In this document: piece after piece, positions 17,393-25,745 of the stretch
Position numbering within the stretch: position 1 is the stretch's first letter
How the letters are laid out: the number at the start of each line of letters is the position of its first letter
From: Hydrogenophilales bacterium
GTDB taxonomy: Bacteria; Pseudomonadota; Gammaproteobacteria; Burkholderiales; Thiobacillaceae
DNA length: 64,000 nucleotides
Assembly (NCBI GenBank): GCA_016703155.1
Contig: JADJCP010000001.1
Span: forward strand, 744,001-808,000
Direction of reading: 5' to 3'
The notes under the pieces: generated by a model
Database searches by the model: none
Told to the model about the DNA's origin: nothing
What the model saw: only the letters and a program-made list of their open reading frames with translations
Position numbers and translations under genes: made by a program

Positions 17393-18339
17393 TCAAGAAC
17401 CTTGAATTCAAGGTCGGCCTGCTGCTGGCCCTGACGGCCCTGATCACCCTGGCCTTTGTCGGCTATGTACTGCATGCACGGGGGGTATTCGAGCCCAGCC
17501 GGACGCTGACCCTCACCGCCGACAACGCCGACGGCGTCAGCGTCGGCATGCCCGTGACCTATTCCGGCTTTGCCATTGGTCAGGTGCAGCGCATGACGCT
17601 CACCGACAGCGGTCAGGTGCATCTGCTCATCGATATTCCGGAAAAAAACCTGCGCTGGTTGCGCAGCACCAGCGTCTTCACCATGGAAAAACCCTTGGTC
17701 GGGGCCGCCAAGATCAAGGCCTTTTCCGCCGATCTGAAAGACCCGCCGCTACCGGCCAACGCCGAGCGCGAATTGTTCACCGGCGACACCGCTCAGGAGA
17801 TCCCCATCCTCGTGGCCCGCCTGAAAGGCATACTGGAAAACGTCGAGGCGATGACCCAGGCGGGCTCCAGCATCAACCAGAGCCTGGCGAGCGTCAGCAC
17901 CCTGACCCAGCGCATGACCGGTGATTACGGCGTCATGGAAGGCATGCTGGGCAGCGCCGAAAATGCCCGCAAGGTGGTCGACTCGATCGACCGCGCCAAC
18001 ACCCTGCTGAAGTCGCTCAACGTCGTCTCGCTGAAGGTCGACAGCACTCTGGCCAAGACCGACCAGCGCCTGTTTGGCCAGGCAGGCGTCATGGACAGCG
18101 TGCAACGCTCGCTCAACCAGGTCAACGGTATCCTCGGCGACGCGCGCGAAAGCCTGAAAAAGGCAGATGCCGTCCTGGCCAATGCGCAAGGCATCTCCGC
18201 GGACATCAAGGGCGCCACCACCGACATCGGCACCTTGCGCGCCGAGGTCGACGACAGCCTCACCAAGGTCAATCACCTGATCAACGAGGTGAATCGCAAG
18301 TGGCCCTTCGCCCGCGACGCGGAGATCAAGCTGCCATGA
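17362..18339 (+). CDS. MlaD/MCE-family periplasmic lipid-binding protein
   Basis: A 325-residue protein anchored by one N-terminal helix (residues about 14-36), with an MCE domain (about 40-115, TLTADNADGVSVGMPVTYSG) and a long helical, coiled-coil C-terminus ending in WPFARDAEIKLP. It would form the periplasmic substrate channel of the transporter. The start at 17362 is used although the frame is open back to 16957, because the upstream part is an Arg/Pro-rich shadow of the ATPase-like frame. The last four bases overlap the following lipoprotein gene. Confidence 0.9.
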   Translation: MERAPVRAPLIKNLEFKVGLLLALTALITLAFVGYVLHARGVFEPSRTLTLTADNADGVSVGMPVTYSGFAIGQVQRMTLTDSGQVHLLIDIPEKNLRWLRSTSVFTMEKPLVGAAKIKAFSADLKDPPLPANAERELFTGDTAQEIPILVARLKGILENVEAMTQAGSSINQSLASVSTLTQRMTGDYGVMEGMLGSAENARKVVDSIDRANTLLKSLNVVSLKVDSTLAKTDQRLFGQAGVMDSVQRSLNQVNGILGDARESLKKADAVLANAQGISADIKGATTDIGTLRAEVDDSLTKVNHLINEVNRKWPFARDAEIKLP

Positions 18340-19022
18340 GCCGCACGCCTGGAGTTCGATTCTGGCCACTGGCCACGTTTCTGTGGCTGACGGCCTGTGG
18401 CGGCTCGCTGCCGCCCCCCGACTGGAAGCTGAACGCGCAGGGCGCCCTGGAGGCCTATGAAAAACATTACCTCGGTGGCGATACGCGCCTGGCCGAACTG
18501 AATTTCGCGAAGGCCAAGGCAGCCATCGCCCGCAGCGGTCGCCTCGACCTGATGGCGCGCGCCGAACTGGCACGCTGCGCGACGCGTACCAGCGCGCTGA
18601 CCTATGACGACTGCCCGGGCTTCAAGTCACTCGCGGCCGACGCCGCGCCGGCCGAAACCGCCTATGCCGCGTTTCTCGATGGCCATTGGCAGGATCTCGA
18701 CGGTCAGTCACTGCCCAAACAGTATGGGGCGCTGCTCGGCGCCAGGGACGATGCGGCACGCGCCGAAGCCATGGACAAGATCGCCGATCCGCAAGCCCGC
18801 CTCATTGCCGCCGCGCTGCTCTTCAGGCAAGGCTGGCTCAGCCCGAAGGGCATCGCCTCGGCGATCGACACGGCCTCGGAACGCGGCTGGCGCCGTCCGC
18901 TGCTCGCCTGGCTGCGCGTCGAGGAAAAACGCACCGAAAGCGCCGGCGACAAACCCCGCCTGGAGCAATTGCGTAAACGTATCGACCTGATCCTGACGAG
19001 CACGCCCGCCCTTCAGGATTAA
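18336..19022 (+). CDS. Lipoprotein of the MCE transport operon
   Basis: A 228-residue protein with a lipoprotein signal ending LWLTAC (lipid Cys about residue 20), then a soluble, helical, Ala-rich body reminiscent of TPR-like helical hairpins. No family was recognised. It starts with ATGA overlapping the MCE gene stop, so it is the fourth member of the operon. By analogy with PqiC/MlaA-type partners it may dock the system to the outer membrane; this is inference. Confidence 0.75.
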   Translation: MSRTPGVRFWPLATFLWLTACGGSLPPPDWKLNAQGALEAYEKHYLGGDTRLAELNFAKAKAAIARSGRLDLMARAELARCATRTSALTYDDCPGFKSLAADAAPAETAYAAFLDGHWQDLDGQSLPKQYGALLGARDDAARAEAMDKIADPQARLIAAALLFRQGWLSPKGIASAIDTASERGWRRPLLAWLRVEEKRTESAGDKPRLEQLRKRIDLILTSTPALQD

Positions 19023-19044
19023 GCGGCGTGGTCAATCCCGACTA

Positions 19045-19073
19045 TTCTTATCGGATTCGACATCCCCTATAAT
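19045..19073 (+). promoter_or_regulatory. Probable promoter of the split YeeE/YedE operon
   Basis: A perfect -10 hexamer TATAAT at 19068-19073 lies 22 bases before the start codon and 17 bases after a weak -35 candidate TTCTTA (19045-19050). The leader would be very short. GAGGAGAG follows as ribosome site. Confidence 0.45.
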
Positions 19074-19095
19074 CCGCGCCCGGAGAGGAGAGTTC

Positions 19096-19662
19096 ATGGA
19101 TTACATGCTGGATGCTTTGCGCGGGCCCTGGCCTTGGTATGTCGCCGGCCCATTGATCGGCCTGATGGTGCCGCTGATGCTGTTCATCGGCAACCGTTCC
19201 TTCGGCATTTCCAACAACCTGCGCCACCTATGCGCGATTACCCAACCGAAGCAGGTCGAAGTCGATTTCTTCAAGTACAACTGGAAGGAACACACCTGGA
19301 GCCTGGTGTTCGTCATCGGCACGGCGTTGGGCGGTTTCCTCGCCGGCATCGTCCTGGCCGACCCACTGCCGGTACAGGTTTCGCCGCAAACGCTGGCCAT
19401 GTTTCAATCCTGGGGCTTCGCCGCGCCGGCGAGCCAGATGGTTCCGCCGGAAATCTTCAGCCCGACCGTGCGTAACCTGACCCTGCTGTTCGCCAGCGGC
19501 GTCCTGGTGGGCTTCGGCACCCGTTACGCCGGAGGATGCACCTCGGGCCATGCCATCACCGGGCTGTCGACGCTGCAACTTGGTTCGCTTTATGCCGTCC
19601 TGGGGATCTTCGCCGGCGGCCTCATTTCATCCTGGTTGCTGGTGCCATGGTTGCTGCGATAA
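19096..19662 (+). CDS. YeeE/YedE-family permease, first half (PmpA-like)
   Basis: A 188-residue membrane protein with about four or five helices and the family signature GGCTSGHAITG (about residues 148-158), whose conserved Cys is important in thiosulfate-transporting relatives. Half-length YeeE/YedE proteins work in pairs, and the second half follows with a 16-base overlap. In a genome with fccAB and soxXA, movement of thiosulfate or another reduced sulfur compound is likely; the direction is not known. Confidence 0.88.
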   Translation: MDYMLDALRGPWPWYVAGPLIGLMVPLMLFIGNRSFGISNNLRHLCAITQPKQVEVDFFKYNWKEHTWSLVFVIGTALGGFLAGIVLADPLPVQVSPQTLAMFQSWGFAAPASQMVPPEIFSPTVRNLTLLFASGVLVGFGTRYAGGCTSGHAITGLSTLQLGSLYAVLGIFAGGLISSWLLVPWLLR

Positions 19663-20078
19663 AACGCTACCTGCCCTACCTGCTTGCCGGGGTCATGTTC
19701 GGCTTCGTGCTGGTCAAAGGCGAAGCCGCCTCCTGGTATCGCATCCAGGAAATGTTCCATTTCCAGAGCTTCCACATGTTCGGCATCATGGCCTCGGCCA
19801 TCGTCACCGGCCTCGTCAGCGTGCAGATCATCGGCTTGCTCGGGCGCAAACATTCTCTCGACGGACAGGCCATCGAGATCCCGCTCAAGCCCTCGGGCAA
19901 AGCCAATTACATCTATGGCGGTCTGACCTTCGGCATCGGCTGGGGATTGATCGGGCTGTGCCCCGGGCCGGTATTCGCCCTCGCCGGCATGGGCTCCATC
20001 GGTGCCCTGGCGGTCCTGGCCGGCGCCTTGCATGGCACCTGGTTGTACGGTGCACTTAAAGATAAAGTGCCCCATTAG
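19647..20078 (+). CDS. YeeE/YedE-family permease, second half (PmpB-like)
   Basis: A 143-residue membrane protein that begins MVAAIKRYLPYLLAGVMFG and contains the second-half signature GIGWGLIGLCPGP (about residues 98-110), including a conserved Cys. The start at 19647 lies inside the end of the first-half gene, so translation is probably coupled. Frames beginning earlier (19536) are shadows of that gene. Confidence 0.88.
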   Translation: MVAAIKRYLPYLLAGVMFGFVLVKGEAASWYRIQEMFHFQSFHMFGIMASAIVTGLVSVQIIGLLGRKHSLDGQAIEIPLKPSGKANYIYGGLTFGIGWGLIGLCPGPVFALAGMGSIGALAVLAGALHGTWLYGALKDKVPH

Positions 20079-20109
20079 TGATTTTCAGCCATTGATCAAA
20101 TGGTTTTTT

Positions 20110-20138
20110 TTGACAGTATAGGGGGCGCGGGCTACTCT
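20110..20138 (+). promoter_or_regulatory. Promoter upstream of the SCP2-like gene
   Basis: A perfect -35 TTGACA (20110-20115) is followed after 17 bases by TACTCT (20133-20138) as -10. It gives the secreted SCP2-like gene its own start point 50 bases before its ATG, although read-through from the permease pair is possible because no terminator lies between. Confidence 0.55.
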
Positions 20139-20186
20139 CGCGCCTGACTTATCCGGTCACATCCTGTTTTGGAGGAGATAACTCTT

Positions 20187-20696
20187 ATGCGTACTACCCT
20201 GATTAGCCTGTTGATTGCCGCCGGTTTCGCCGCCACCAGCGCCGCTGCCGCCCCCCTGATGTCCGCCGATTGGGCGGCCCAGGCCTGCCAATACTGGAAC
20301 ACCAACCCCGCGCTCACCACCGAGCTCGCCGAACGCTGGGCCAAGAACGACGGTGGCCGCGGCCACAAGATCATCCACATGTACCGTACCGACTGCGGCG
20401 AAGCCAGCAAAGTGGAAATGACCATTTCCACCAAGGGCGGCAAGACCACCTGCGTATACGCCGGCCCGATCAAGAACGCCACGCTGAACTACGACATGGA
20501 CTACCTGATGCACGCCGAGACCAAGCGCTGGCGTGAAATGGGCGCCGGCGAATACGGCCCGATGCGCGCCATGATGTTCGGCCGCCTCAAGTTCGATGGC
20601 CCCAAGGGCGAAGCCATGAAGGTCATGGGCCCGTTCGAGCAGTTCCTGCTGATCCCCGGCAAGGTTCACGGCGACGACGCCTGCCCGGCGAAGTAA
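20187..20696 (+). CDS. Secreted SCP2 sterol-binding-domain-like protein
   Basis: A 169-residue protein with a Sec signal peptide (cleavage near residue 22, AAA-APLM) and a C-terminal SCP2-like domain, recognised from the MMFGRLKFDGPKGEAMKVMGPFE region (about residues 130-152). SCP2 domains hold hydrophobic ligands. Two or three Cys residues in the mature part could form a disulfide. The start at 20187 follows GGAGGAGATAACTCTT. Placement directly after a sulfur-compound permease suggests handling of hydrophobic sulfur species or lipid in the periplasm, which is inference. Confidence 0.72.
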   Translation: MRTTLISLLIAAGFAATSAAAAPLMSADWAAQACQYWNTNPALTTELAERWAKNDGGRGHKIIHMYRTDCGEASKVEMTISTKGGKTTCVYAGPIKNATLNYDMDYLMHAETKRWREMGAGEYGPMRAMMFGRLKFDGPKGEAMKVMGPFEQFLLIPGKVHGDDACPAK

Positions 20697-20715
20697 ATCC
20701 GCGCCATGCGCCCGA

Positions 20716-20739
20716 AAGCCCGCGAACGCGGGCTTTTTT
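20716..20739 (+). terminator. Rho-independent terminator after the SCP2-like gene
   Basis: AAGCCCGC-GAAC-GCGGGCTT is a GC-rich stem followed by a T-run, 20 bases beyond the stop codon. It ends the permease/SCP2 transcription unit. Confidence 0.9.
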
Positions 20740-20799
20740 CATGGGCCGCCACGCGCGTATCCTGCACGGACACCCTGCCCTCGGAATGATGCCAGCCCC

Positions 20800-21888
20800 A
20801 TGTCGGAATTGAATCCCGGTAGCGCTGCCGCGCTCGCCAGCGTACACACCGCGAACTTTCCCGAACTGCTGCGCCAGCTCCGCTGCTCGCTGGTCGCGAC
20901 AACCTTCCAGGCCGGACGCCTGATCTTCGTCCGGCCGGAAGGGAACGGCTTGAACACGCATTTCCATGCCGTGCACCGGCCGATGGGGCTGGCCGCCGAC
21001 CGCGACCGGATTTTCGTCGGCACGCACAACGCCGTGCTGGAGTACCGAAATGTACCCGACGTGGCGGCGAAACTGGATCCGCCCAACCACCACGATGCCG
21101 TCTATCTGCTGCGCAACCAGCATGTCACCGGTCATGTCGACATCCACGAAATGGCCTTCGCGGATCGCGAGTGCTGGTATGTCAACACCCTGTTTTCATG
21201 CCTCTGCACCCTGGACAACGAACATAGCTTCGTACCACGCTGGAAGCCGCCGTTTATCAGCGGCTATGCCCCCGAGGATCGATGCCATCTCAATGGCCTC
21301 GCCATGGAGCAGGCCCGTCCCCGTTACCTGACCGCGCTCGGCGCCACGAATTCGCCCCAAGGCTGGCGTGTCAACAAACGTGACGGCGGCATCCTCCTGG
21401 ACTATCCCAGCGGCCAGACCGTGCGCTCCGGCCTGTGCATGCCGCACTCGCCGCGCCTGCATGCCGGCCGGCTCTGGCTGCTGGAGTCGGGCAAAGGCAG
21501 CCTGGCCAGGCTTGACGCCGCGACCGGTGAACTCGACACCGTGGCGCAACTTCCCGGATTCACCCGTGGCCTCGACTTTGCCGGCAGGATCGCCTTCGTC
21601 GGCCTGTCACAGTTGCGCGCCTCGAATCCGTTCACCGACATCCCCCTCACCGACCAGAACCCGGACCGATCCAGCGGCATCTGGGCGGTCGACATCGAAA
21701 CCAGCCAAATACTGGCATTTCTGCGCTTCTCCGCAGCGGTCGAGGAAATCTTCTCGGTCCAGGTTCTGCCGGACACGCTGTTTCCGCATATCCTTGATGA
21801 GCGCGATCCATTGATGGACAGTACCTGGGCCATCCCGGATGATCTCCTGCCTCAGGTGGAACATCCCCAAATACCCAGCCCCCCATGA
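20800..21888 (+). CDS. TIGR03032-like conserved protein of unknown function
   Basis: A 362-residue soluble protein that I recognise as a member of the TIGR03032 (DUF4915-like) family. Its repeated short beta-rich segments (LAADRDRIFVGTHNAVLEY, GRLWLLESGKGSLARLD, AGRIAFVGLSQLR) suggest a beta-propeller. Conserved features include HVDIHEMAF, LFSCLCTLD and RCHLNGLA. The function is not established. It overlaps the next gene by four bases (ATGA), so the pair is probably one operon. Confidence 0.75.
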   Translation: MSELNPGSAAALASVHTANFPELLRQLRCSLVATTFQAGRLIFVRPEGNGLNTHFHAVHRPMGLAADRDRIFVGTHNAVLEYRNVPDVAAKLDPPNHHDAVYLLRNQHVTGHVDIHEMAFADRECWYVNTLFSCLCTLDNEHSFVPRWKPPFISGYAPEDRCHLNGLAMEQARPRYLTALGATNSPQGWRVNKRDGGILLDYPSGQTVRSGLCMPHSPRLHAGRLWLLESGKGSLARLDAATGELDTVAQLPGFTRGLDFAGRIAFVGLSQLRASNPFTDIPLTDQNPDRSSGIWAVDIETSQILAFLRFSAAVEEIFSVQVLPDTLFPHILDERDPLMDSTWAIPDDLLPQVEHPQIPSPP

Positions 21889-22436
21889 ACGCGACATATC
21901 CCGATCCAACGGACGCCCTGCCCGAAGAGCATCTCTACAAAGACTACCGCTTGCGCAACCTCCATGGCCGCAATGAACCCGCCACGGCTCAAGCCATCGT
22001 CCGGTTCTGGCTGGAGCATGGCGTCCTACCGGCGGCCGAAGCCCACAGACGGGTCACCGAAGTGGTCTATGCCGCCTTCGACAGGCACGGTGCGCTGGCG
22101 GGCGTGAATACCGTCTACACCGGCATGCGGCCGGACGACGGCCAGACGTACTACTTCTACCGCACCTTCATCCGTCCGGCCGACCGCGGCGTCTTCGGCC
22201 TGCCCAGGACCATGCTGCGCCTGACCCTCGAACACCTCGGATCCCGGACGGCGCCGACCGGCCCGGTCGGATTGATGATCGTCACGGAGAATCCCAAGCT
22301 GATGCGCAAGAGCAGCATAGCCATCGCCACCAGGATGGGCCTGCACCGGCTCGGCAAGGATTCCCGAGGCTACGACGTCTGGGGCCTGCGCTTTGACGGC
22401 GGTATACCGCTCCCCTTGCCAACCGGGCCTGGATAA
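21885..22436 (+). CDS. GNAT-like acyltransferase fold protein
   Basis: A 183-residue protein with features of the N-acetyltransferase fold: a GVNTVYTGM strand followed by TYYFYRTFIRPADRG, then a helix MLRLTLEHL and VGLMIVTENP. The usual acetyl-CoA loop (Q/RxxGxG/A) is not obvious, so the assignment is structural guesswork from pattern. It is translationally coupled to the TIGR03032-like gene; the two may act together, possibly in modifying a peptide or sugar. Confidence 0.5.
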   Translation: MNATYPDPTDALPEEHLYKDYRLRNLHGRNEPATAQAIVRFWLEHGVLPAAEAHRRVTEVVYAAFDRHGALAGVNTVYTGMRPDDGQTYYFYRTFIRPADRGVFGLPRTMLRLTLEHLGSRTAPTGPVGLMIVTENPKLMRKSSIAIATRMGLHRLGKDSRGYDVWGLRFDGGIPLPLPTGPG

Positions 22437-22545
22437 CCGCCGATCCGTTCTTGGCAACCGCCGATCATGCACGCTACACTCACGAAAAAAGCCGGCCGCG
22501 CCGAACACAAGCAGTGCATCTGACACCATCAAGGGGACCACACGT

Positions 22546-24290
22546 ATGCCGAGCCATCGAAATAAACGATCCGCGCACGCTCTGAGGCCGCTGCTCGCGG
22601 CCATGGCCGCCTCGGGTTTTATCTCCAGCCAACTGGCGCTGGCAGATCCCTTTTACGTCAGCAGCCTTGCCGATAGCGGGAGCGGCAGTTTGCGCCAGGC
22701 CATACTCGATGCCAACGCCAGCGGCAGCAATCTGCCGCACAGCATCACCTTCACGACCGCGGGCACCATCACCCTGACCTCCGGTGAACTCGACATTACG
22801 CAACGGATGGTGATCACCGGGCCGAATGCCAACAATCCGAGCCAGATCACGATCAGCGGTGGCGGCAACAGCCGGGTCTTCAATATCGGTCCTGGGCTGG
22901 GTGTTAGCGGCGATTATGGTAATTACGACAACTTTGGCGCCCGGCTGGAAAATCTGGTCATAACCAACGGCAATGGCAAAGCCGTGTCGACCGACCCCGC
23001 GCCCGGCCGGGGCGGTTGCATCGCCTCGGAAAGCTCGCTGATGCTGATCAACAGCGTCGTGACCGGCTGTACCGCGGCGGACATGGGCGGCGGCATCTAT
23101 GTGGCGAACAATTTTTCAGACATTTACGATCCAGGTGACTTTGCCGACGCCCTCATCTATGGCGGGCTGTCGTTGCTGCAAAGCACCGTGACGGGCAATA
23201 CCGCCACGTGCCAGAACCGGATCGAGGCAGGCGGTCCTTATGCTTGTGTCGGCGGCGGCGCCTCGGCGGGCCTGCTGGTCTCGAAATACAGCACCGTAAG
23301 CAACAATGCGGTGATCACGGGCAATACCGCATTCGCCGACAGCCTGACACAGTCGGGGGGTGGCGCGTTCGCCGGGATATCGCTGGTCGTCGATTCCACC
23401 ATCAGCGGCAACAGCCTGAGCGGCAATGCCGATATCGATGGCGATTTCTGGCGGACCGGTGGCGGCCTGGGGGGTTACTTCAGCCTAATCTATGGCAGCA
23501 CGATCAATGGCAACACGATATCCGGCAACACGGGCACGAGCACCAACAACGTGATCGGTGGCGGTGGCCTGTGGTCGCCGATTGTCTCCATGGTACAAAG
23601 TACCGTGAGCGGCAACAGCGTCCCCCCAACACCGAGGGCGCCGGCATCCTCATGTCGGCATTCAACTCGGGTGGCGATTCGAAATACGGTGGCCTGACCA
23701 ACAGTACCATCACCAATAACGCCGGGGCGTCCGGCGTGGCCGTCACTGAAATGACCGACGGCCCGTTGGGGTGGAAATATGAATCGGGCACGGGCGCTTT
23801 CCTGCTCAACAGCACGATCATCGCCAACACCACCGGCGCCGGAGCGGTGGATTTGCGCTGCACCATCGACGGTTGCACCGCCAACGGCAGCAACAATCTG
23901 GTGGAATCCACCGACGGAGTCACGTTCAGCAGCAGCCTGCCGATCACATCGGACCCGCAATTGGGCGCCCTCGCGAACAACGGCGGCTTCAGCACGGGCG
24001 CTACTGGCGCAACGGGGACGGGCACGATCCGCACGCACGCGCTGGCGCAATCCAGTCCGGCCATCGACAACGGCAACCCCACACTGCTGGATGGCCCCCC
24101 CTTCTCCGGGGAATTCGACCAGCGCGGCAAAGGTCACCTGCGTACGCTCGGGGCCGCACCCGACATCGGCGCCTACGAGGGGGTCGCCCCCCCCGGCGCA
24201 ACCGTGGCGGTACCGACTCTCGGGCCCATGGCGCTGGGTCTTCTCTCGGCCCTGCTGGGATTCGTCGGTTGGCACCGACGCAAGCGATAA
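22546..24290 (+). pseudogene. Frameshifted parallel beta-helix surface protein with IPTL-CTERM-like tail
   Basis: The first frame (22546 to about 23626) codes for a signal peptide, the GSGSLRQAILDAN motif of secreted beta-helix proteins, and many repeated TVSGNT/TISGNS turns. The match then continues in another frame to 24290, ending in a sorting-like tail: VPTLGPMALGLL, a hydrophobic stretch and WHRRKR. The switch lies in a C6 run (23622-23627). One more C restores a 581-residue protein reading through NSVPPNTEGAGI. It could be a sequencing error, a phase-variable tract or a true lesion. The C-terminal tail resembles IPTL-CTERM exosortase-linked signals. Confidence 0.8.
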
Positions 24291-24867
24291 ACCAGAGCGA
24301 TTTCTCAGCTGCCTCAAGAAAAGGCGCCGGGGGGGGGGGGGGAGTCTCCCCTCCACTGGGCTGCCGCCCCGCTCCCCACGCCATTCCCAATCCCAATCCT
24401 CTGCCCTCGCAAGGACTCTGACAACATCCGTTTCTGTATCGCAAAACACGCGTTGCCAGCCCCCAGGAGAGTTTGCGCAATACCCCTCAAGCAAATTGTA
24501 AAATTAAAATGCCAATTGCACACCCGTACCGTCGTTCCTTGCGATGGAATGGGCATGCCCAGCAAAGAAAGCCCTCTTATCAAGCTTGTTAAATCACCGC
24601 CGCACTTTAGGTTTGGAAGCCTGCCTAAGCGCAGATCGATTATCGATTGTAATTAATATTGATTAAAGGTGTCCAATACCACACCTTGCATTACACCCAA
24701 AGCCAAGGGTCGGGTGGATATTTGAGGCGTCTAAAACATCCCCCTTTTGCCGATAGGAGGCTACCTGCTGGGGGCATCGCCCTCTATACCGTATGAAATT
24801 GTGGCTATTAACAATACAGTCAACAAACATCAGGCGCCTATAATTAATGGCCAACAAATATAGTCTT
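24291..24867. other. Gene-poor region with a G14 tract
   Basis: No supported gene is seen. A run of 14 G lies at 24329-24342, shortly after the beta-helix gene stop, within a stretch of short GC-rich sequence. From about 24490 the base composition becomes clearly AT-rich compared with neighbours, which suggests foreign or relaxed sequence. Short frames here (for example 24663-24914 minus) have no support. Confidence 0.6.
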
Positions 24868-24996
24868 TCATTGGATATAGCCACTGTAACCAACAATGCT
24901 ATACAACAGCCCAAAACCCAAAATGACCCTAATAAGCGCCGCCGAAATCACAATCAAAAATACAACAATGGCAAATCTCACAAACACCCACATCAT
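24868..24996 (-). CDS. Putative 42-residue membrane protein
   Basis: On the minus strand an ATG-ATG start at 24996 is preceded by AAGAGG at good spacing. It codes for a protein opening MMWVFVRFAIVVFLIVISAA, then a second hydrophobic stretch, and ends YSGYIQ. The hydrophobic core, a positive residue between the two segments and the good ribosome site argue for a real small membrane protein. It lies in AT-rich DNA without neighbours. No family is recognised, and conservation would be needed to confirm it. Confidence 0.4.
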   Translation of the reverse strand: MMWVFVRFAIVVFLIVISAALIRVILGFGLLYSIVGYSGYIQ

Positions 24997-25078
24997 GGAT
25001 ACCTCTTACACTGCTCTATCAAGCCATCAAAGGTAAATTTCATCACAATTTAAAAAACCACTGGAATAATGGGGAGGT

Positions 25079-25143
25079 GGTGACAGTTTACAAACTTATT
25101 GATTCGCTCAGCGAAGTGCTTGTTTATTTAGTAAACTGTCACC
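25079..25143. repeat. 65-bp element bounded by a perfect 13-bp inverted repeat
   Basis: GGTGACAGTTTAC (25079-25091) is mirrored exactly by GTAAACTGTCACC (25131-25143). Inside is a smaller hairpin, TTCGC-TCA-GCGAA. The arrangement resembles a miniature mobile element or a solitary pair of insertion-sequence ends. No target duplication was identified with confidence. Confidence 0.5.
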
Positions 25144-25577
25144 TAAACCGAATGTGGGGTGGGGCATCCTCGGCACGCCGCACCTGCTGTTTGCCAGTCA
25201 ATCCTCGCTCGATTTCGGCACCGAGCGGCTAGCAGGTGGCAGCAAGGCCACAAACCAACGTAAGGATGTTCGGATCCATGGCACCGCGCCGCCGGGTTAT
25301 GCTTATGATTGCCGCATGTTGGGAGCAACGGGCGGGGGCGTCTTGCGAAGTCATAACGCAGAGCTGGTATTGCAGACCTTGCATGCCTGGGAAATGATTG
25401 AGGTGTTGCCGCCGGGCAGTGAATAGCGATCACGGTTTGCCGGCTTTCTGCCCCGGTCCACAGTGACCTTGGCGGGAATGCCAAAGCTCTCGCAAGGCGG
25501 ATTCTTGCAACAATTCGCCTGCAATTCTTCAACAGGAACAGGGATGCGAAAAATCCGAGATGGCTTGAGAATGAAAT

Positions 25578-25597
25578 GGCCGCCACGCGGCCTTTTT
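25578..25597 (+). terminator. Terminator-like hairpin
   Basis: GGCCGC-CAC-GCGGCC followed by TTTTT reads as an intrinsic terminator on the plus strand, although no plus-strand gene is called upstream. It may be a relic of a lost gene. Confidence 0.5.
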
Positions 25598-25745
25598 GCC
25601 ACCTTTAGGCGAACGTCTCGCGCTATTGCGGGGCTTTTTGGTTTCAGTTCTTATGGGTGCGCCTCGTACTTACGCGAAGTCACGCTTGATCGCTGTCGAC
25701 GCCGCGTCAGATCGACAACGATGACTGCCTCCGACGCGCTTCGAA

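Larger units (their letters stand above)
24997..25745. other. Gene-poor stretch downstream of the broken SlyD-like gene
   Basis: About 750 bases without a convincing gene. It contains a 13-bp inverted-repeat element (25079-25143) and a hairpin with T-run (25578-25597). A GTG/ATG-type frame at 25154-25426 and overlapping minus-strand frames have no recognisable motif. Composition returns to high GC at about 25150, so the right half may be decayed coding sequence. Confidence 0.5.

Noticed and set aside
24847..25053. Plus-strand frame of 68 codons in the AT-rich gap
   Set aside because: Polar, Asn/His/Lys-rich without a ribosome site. The opposite-strand small membrane frame is better supported.
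25154..25426. Open frame of 90 codons after the 13-bp inverted repeat
   Set aside because: No family features, no ribosome site, and overlapping frames of equal quality on the other strand.
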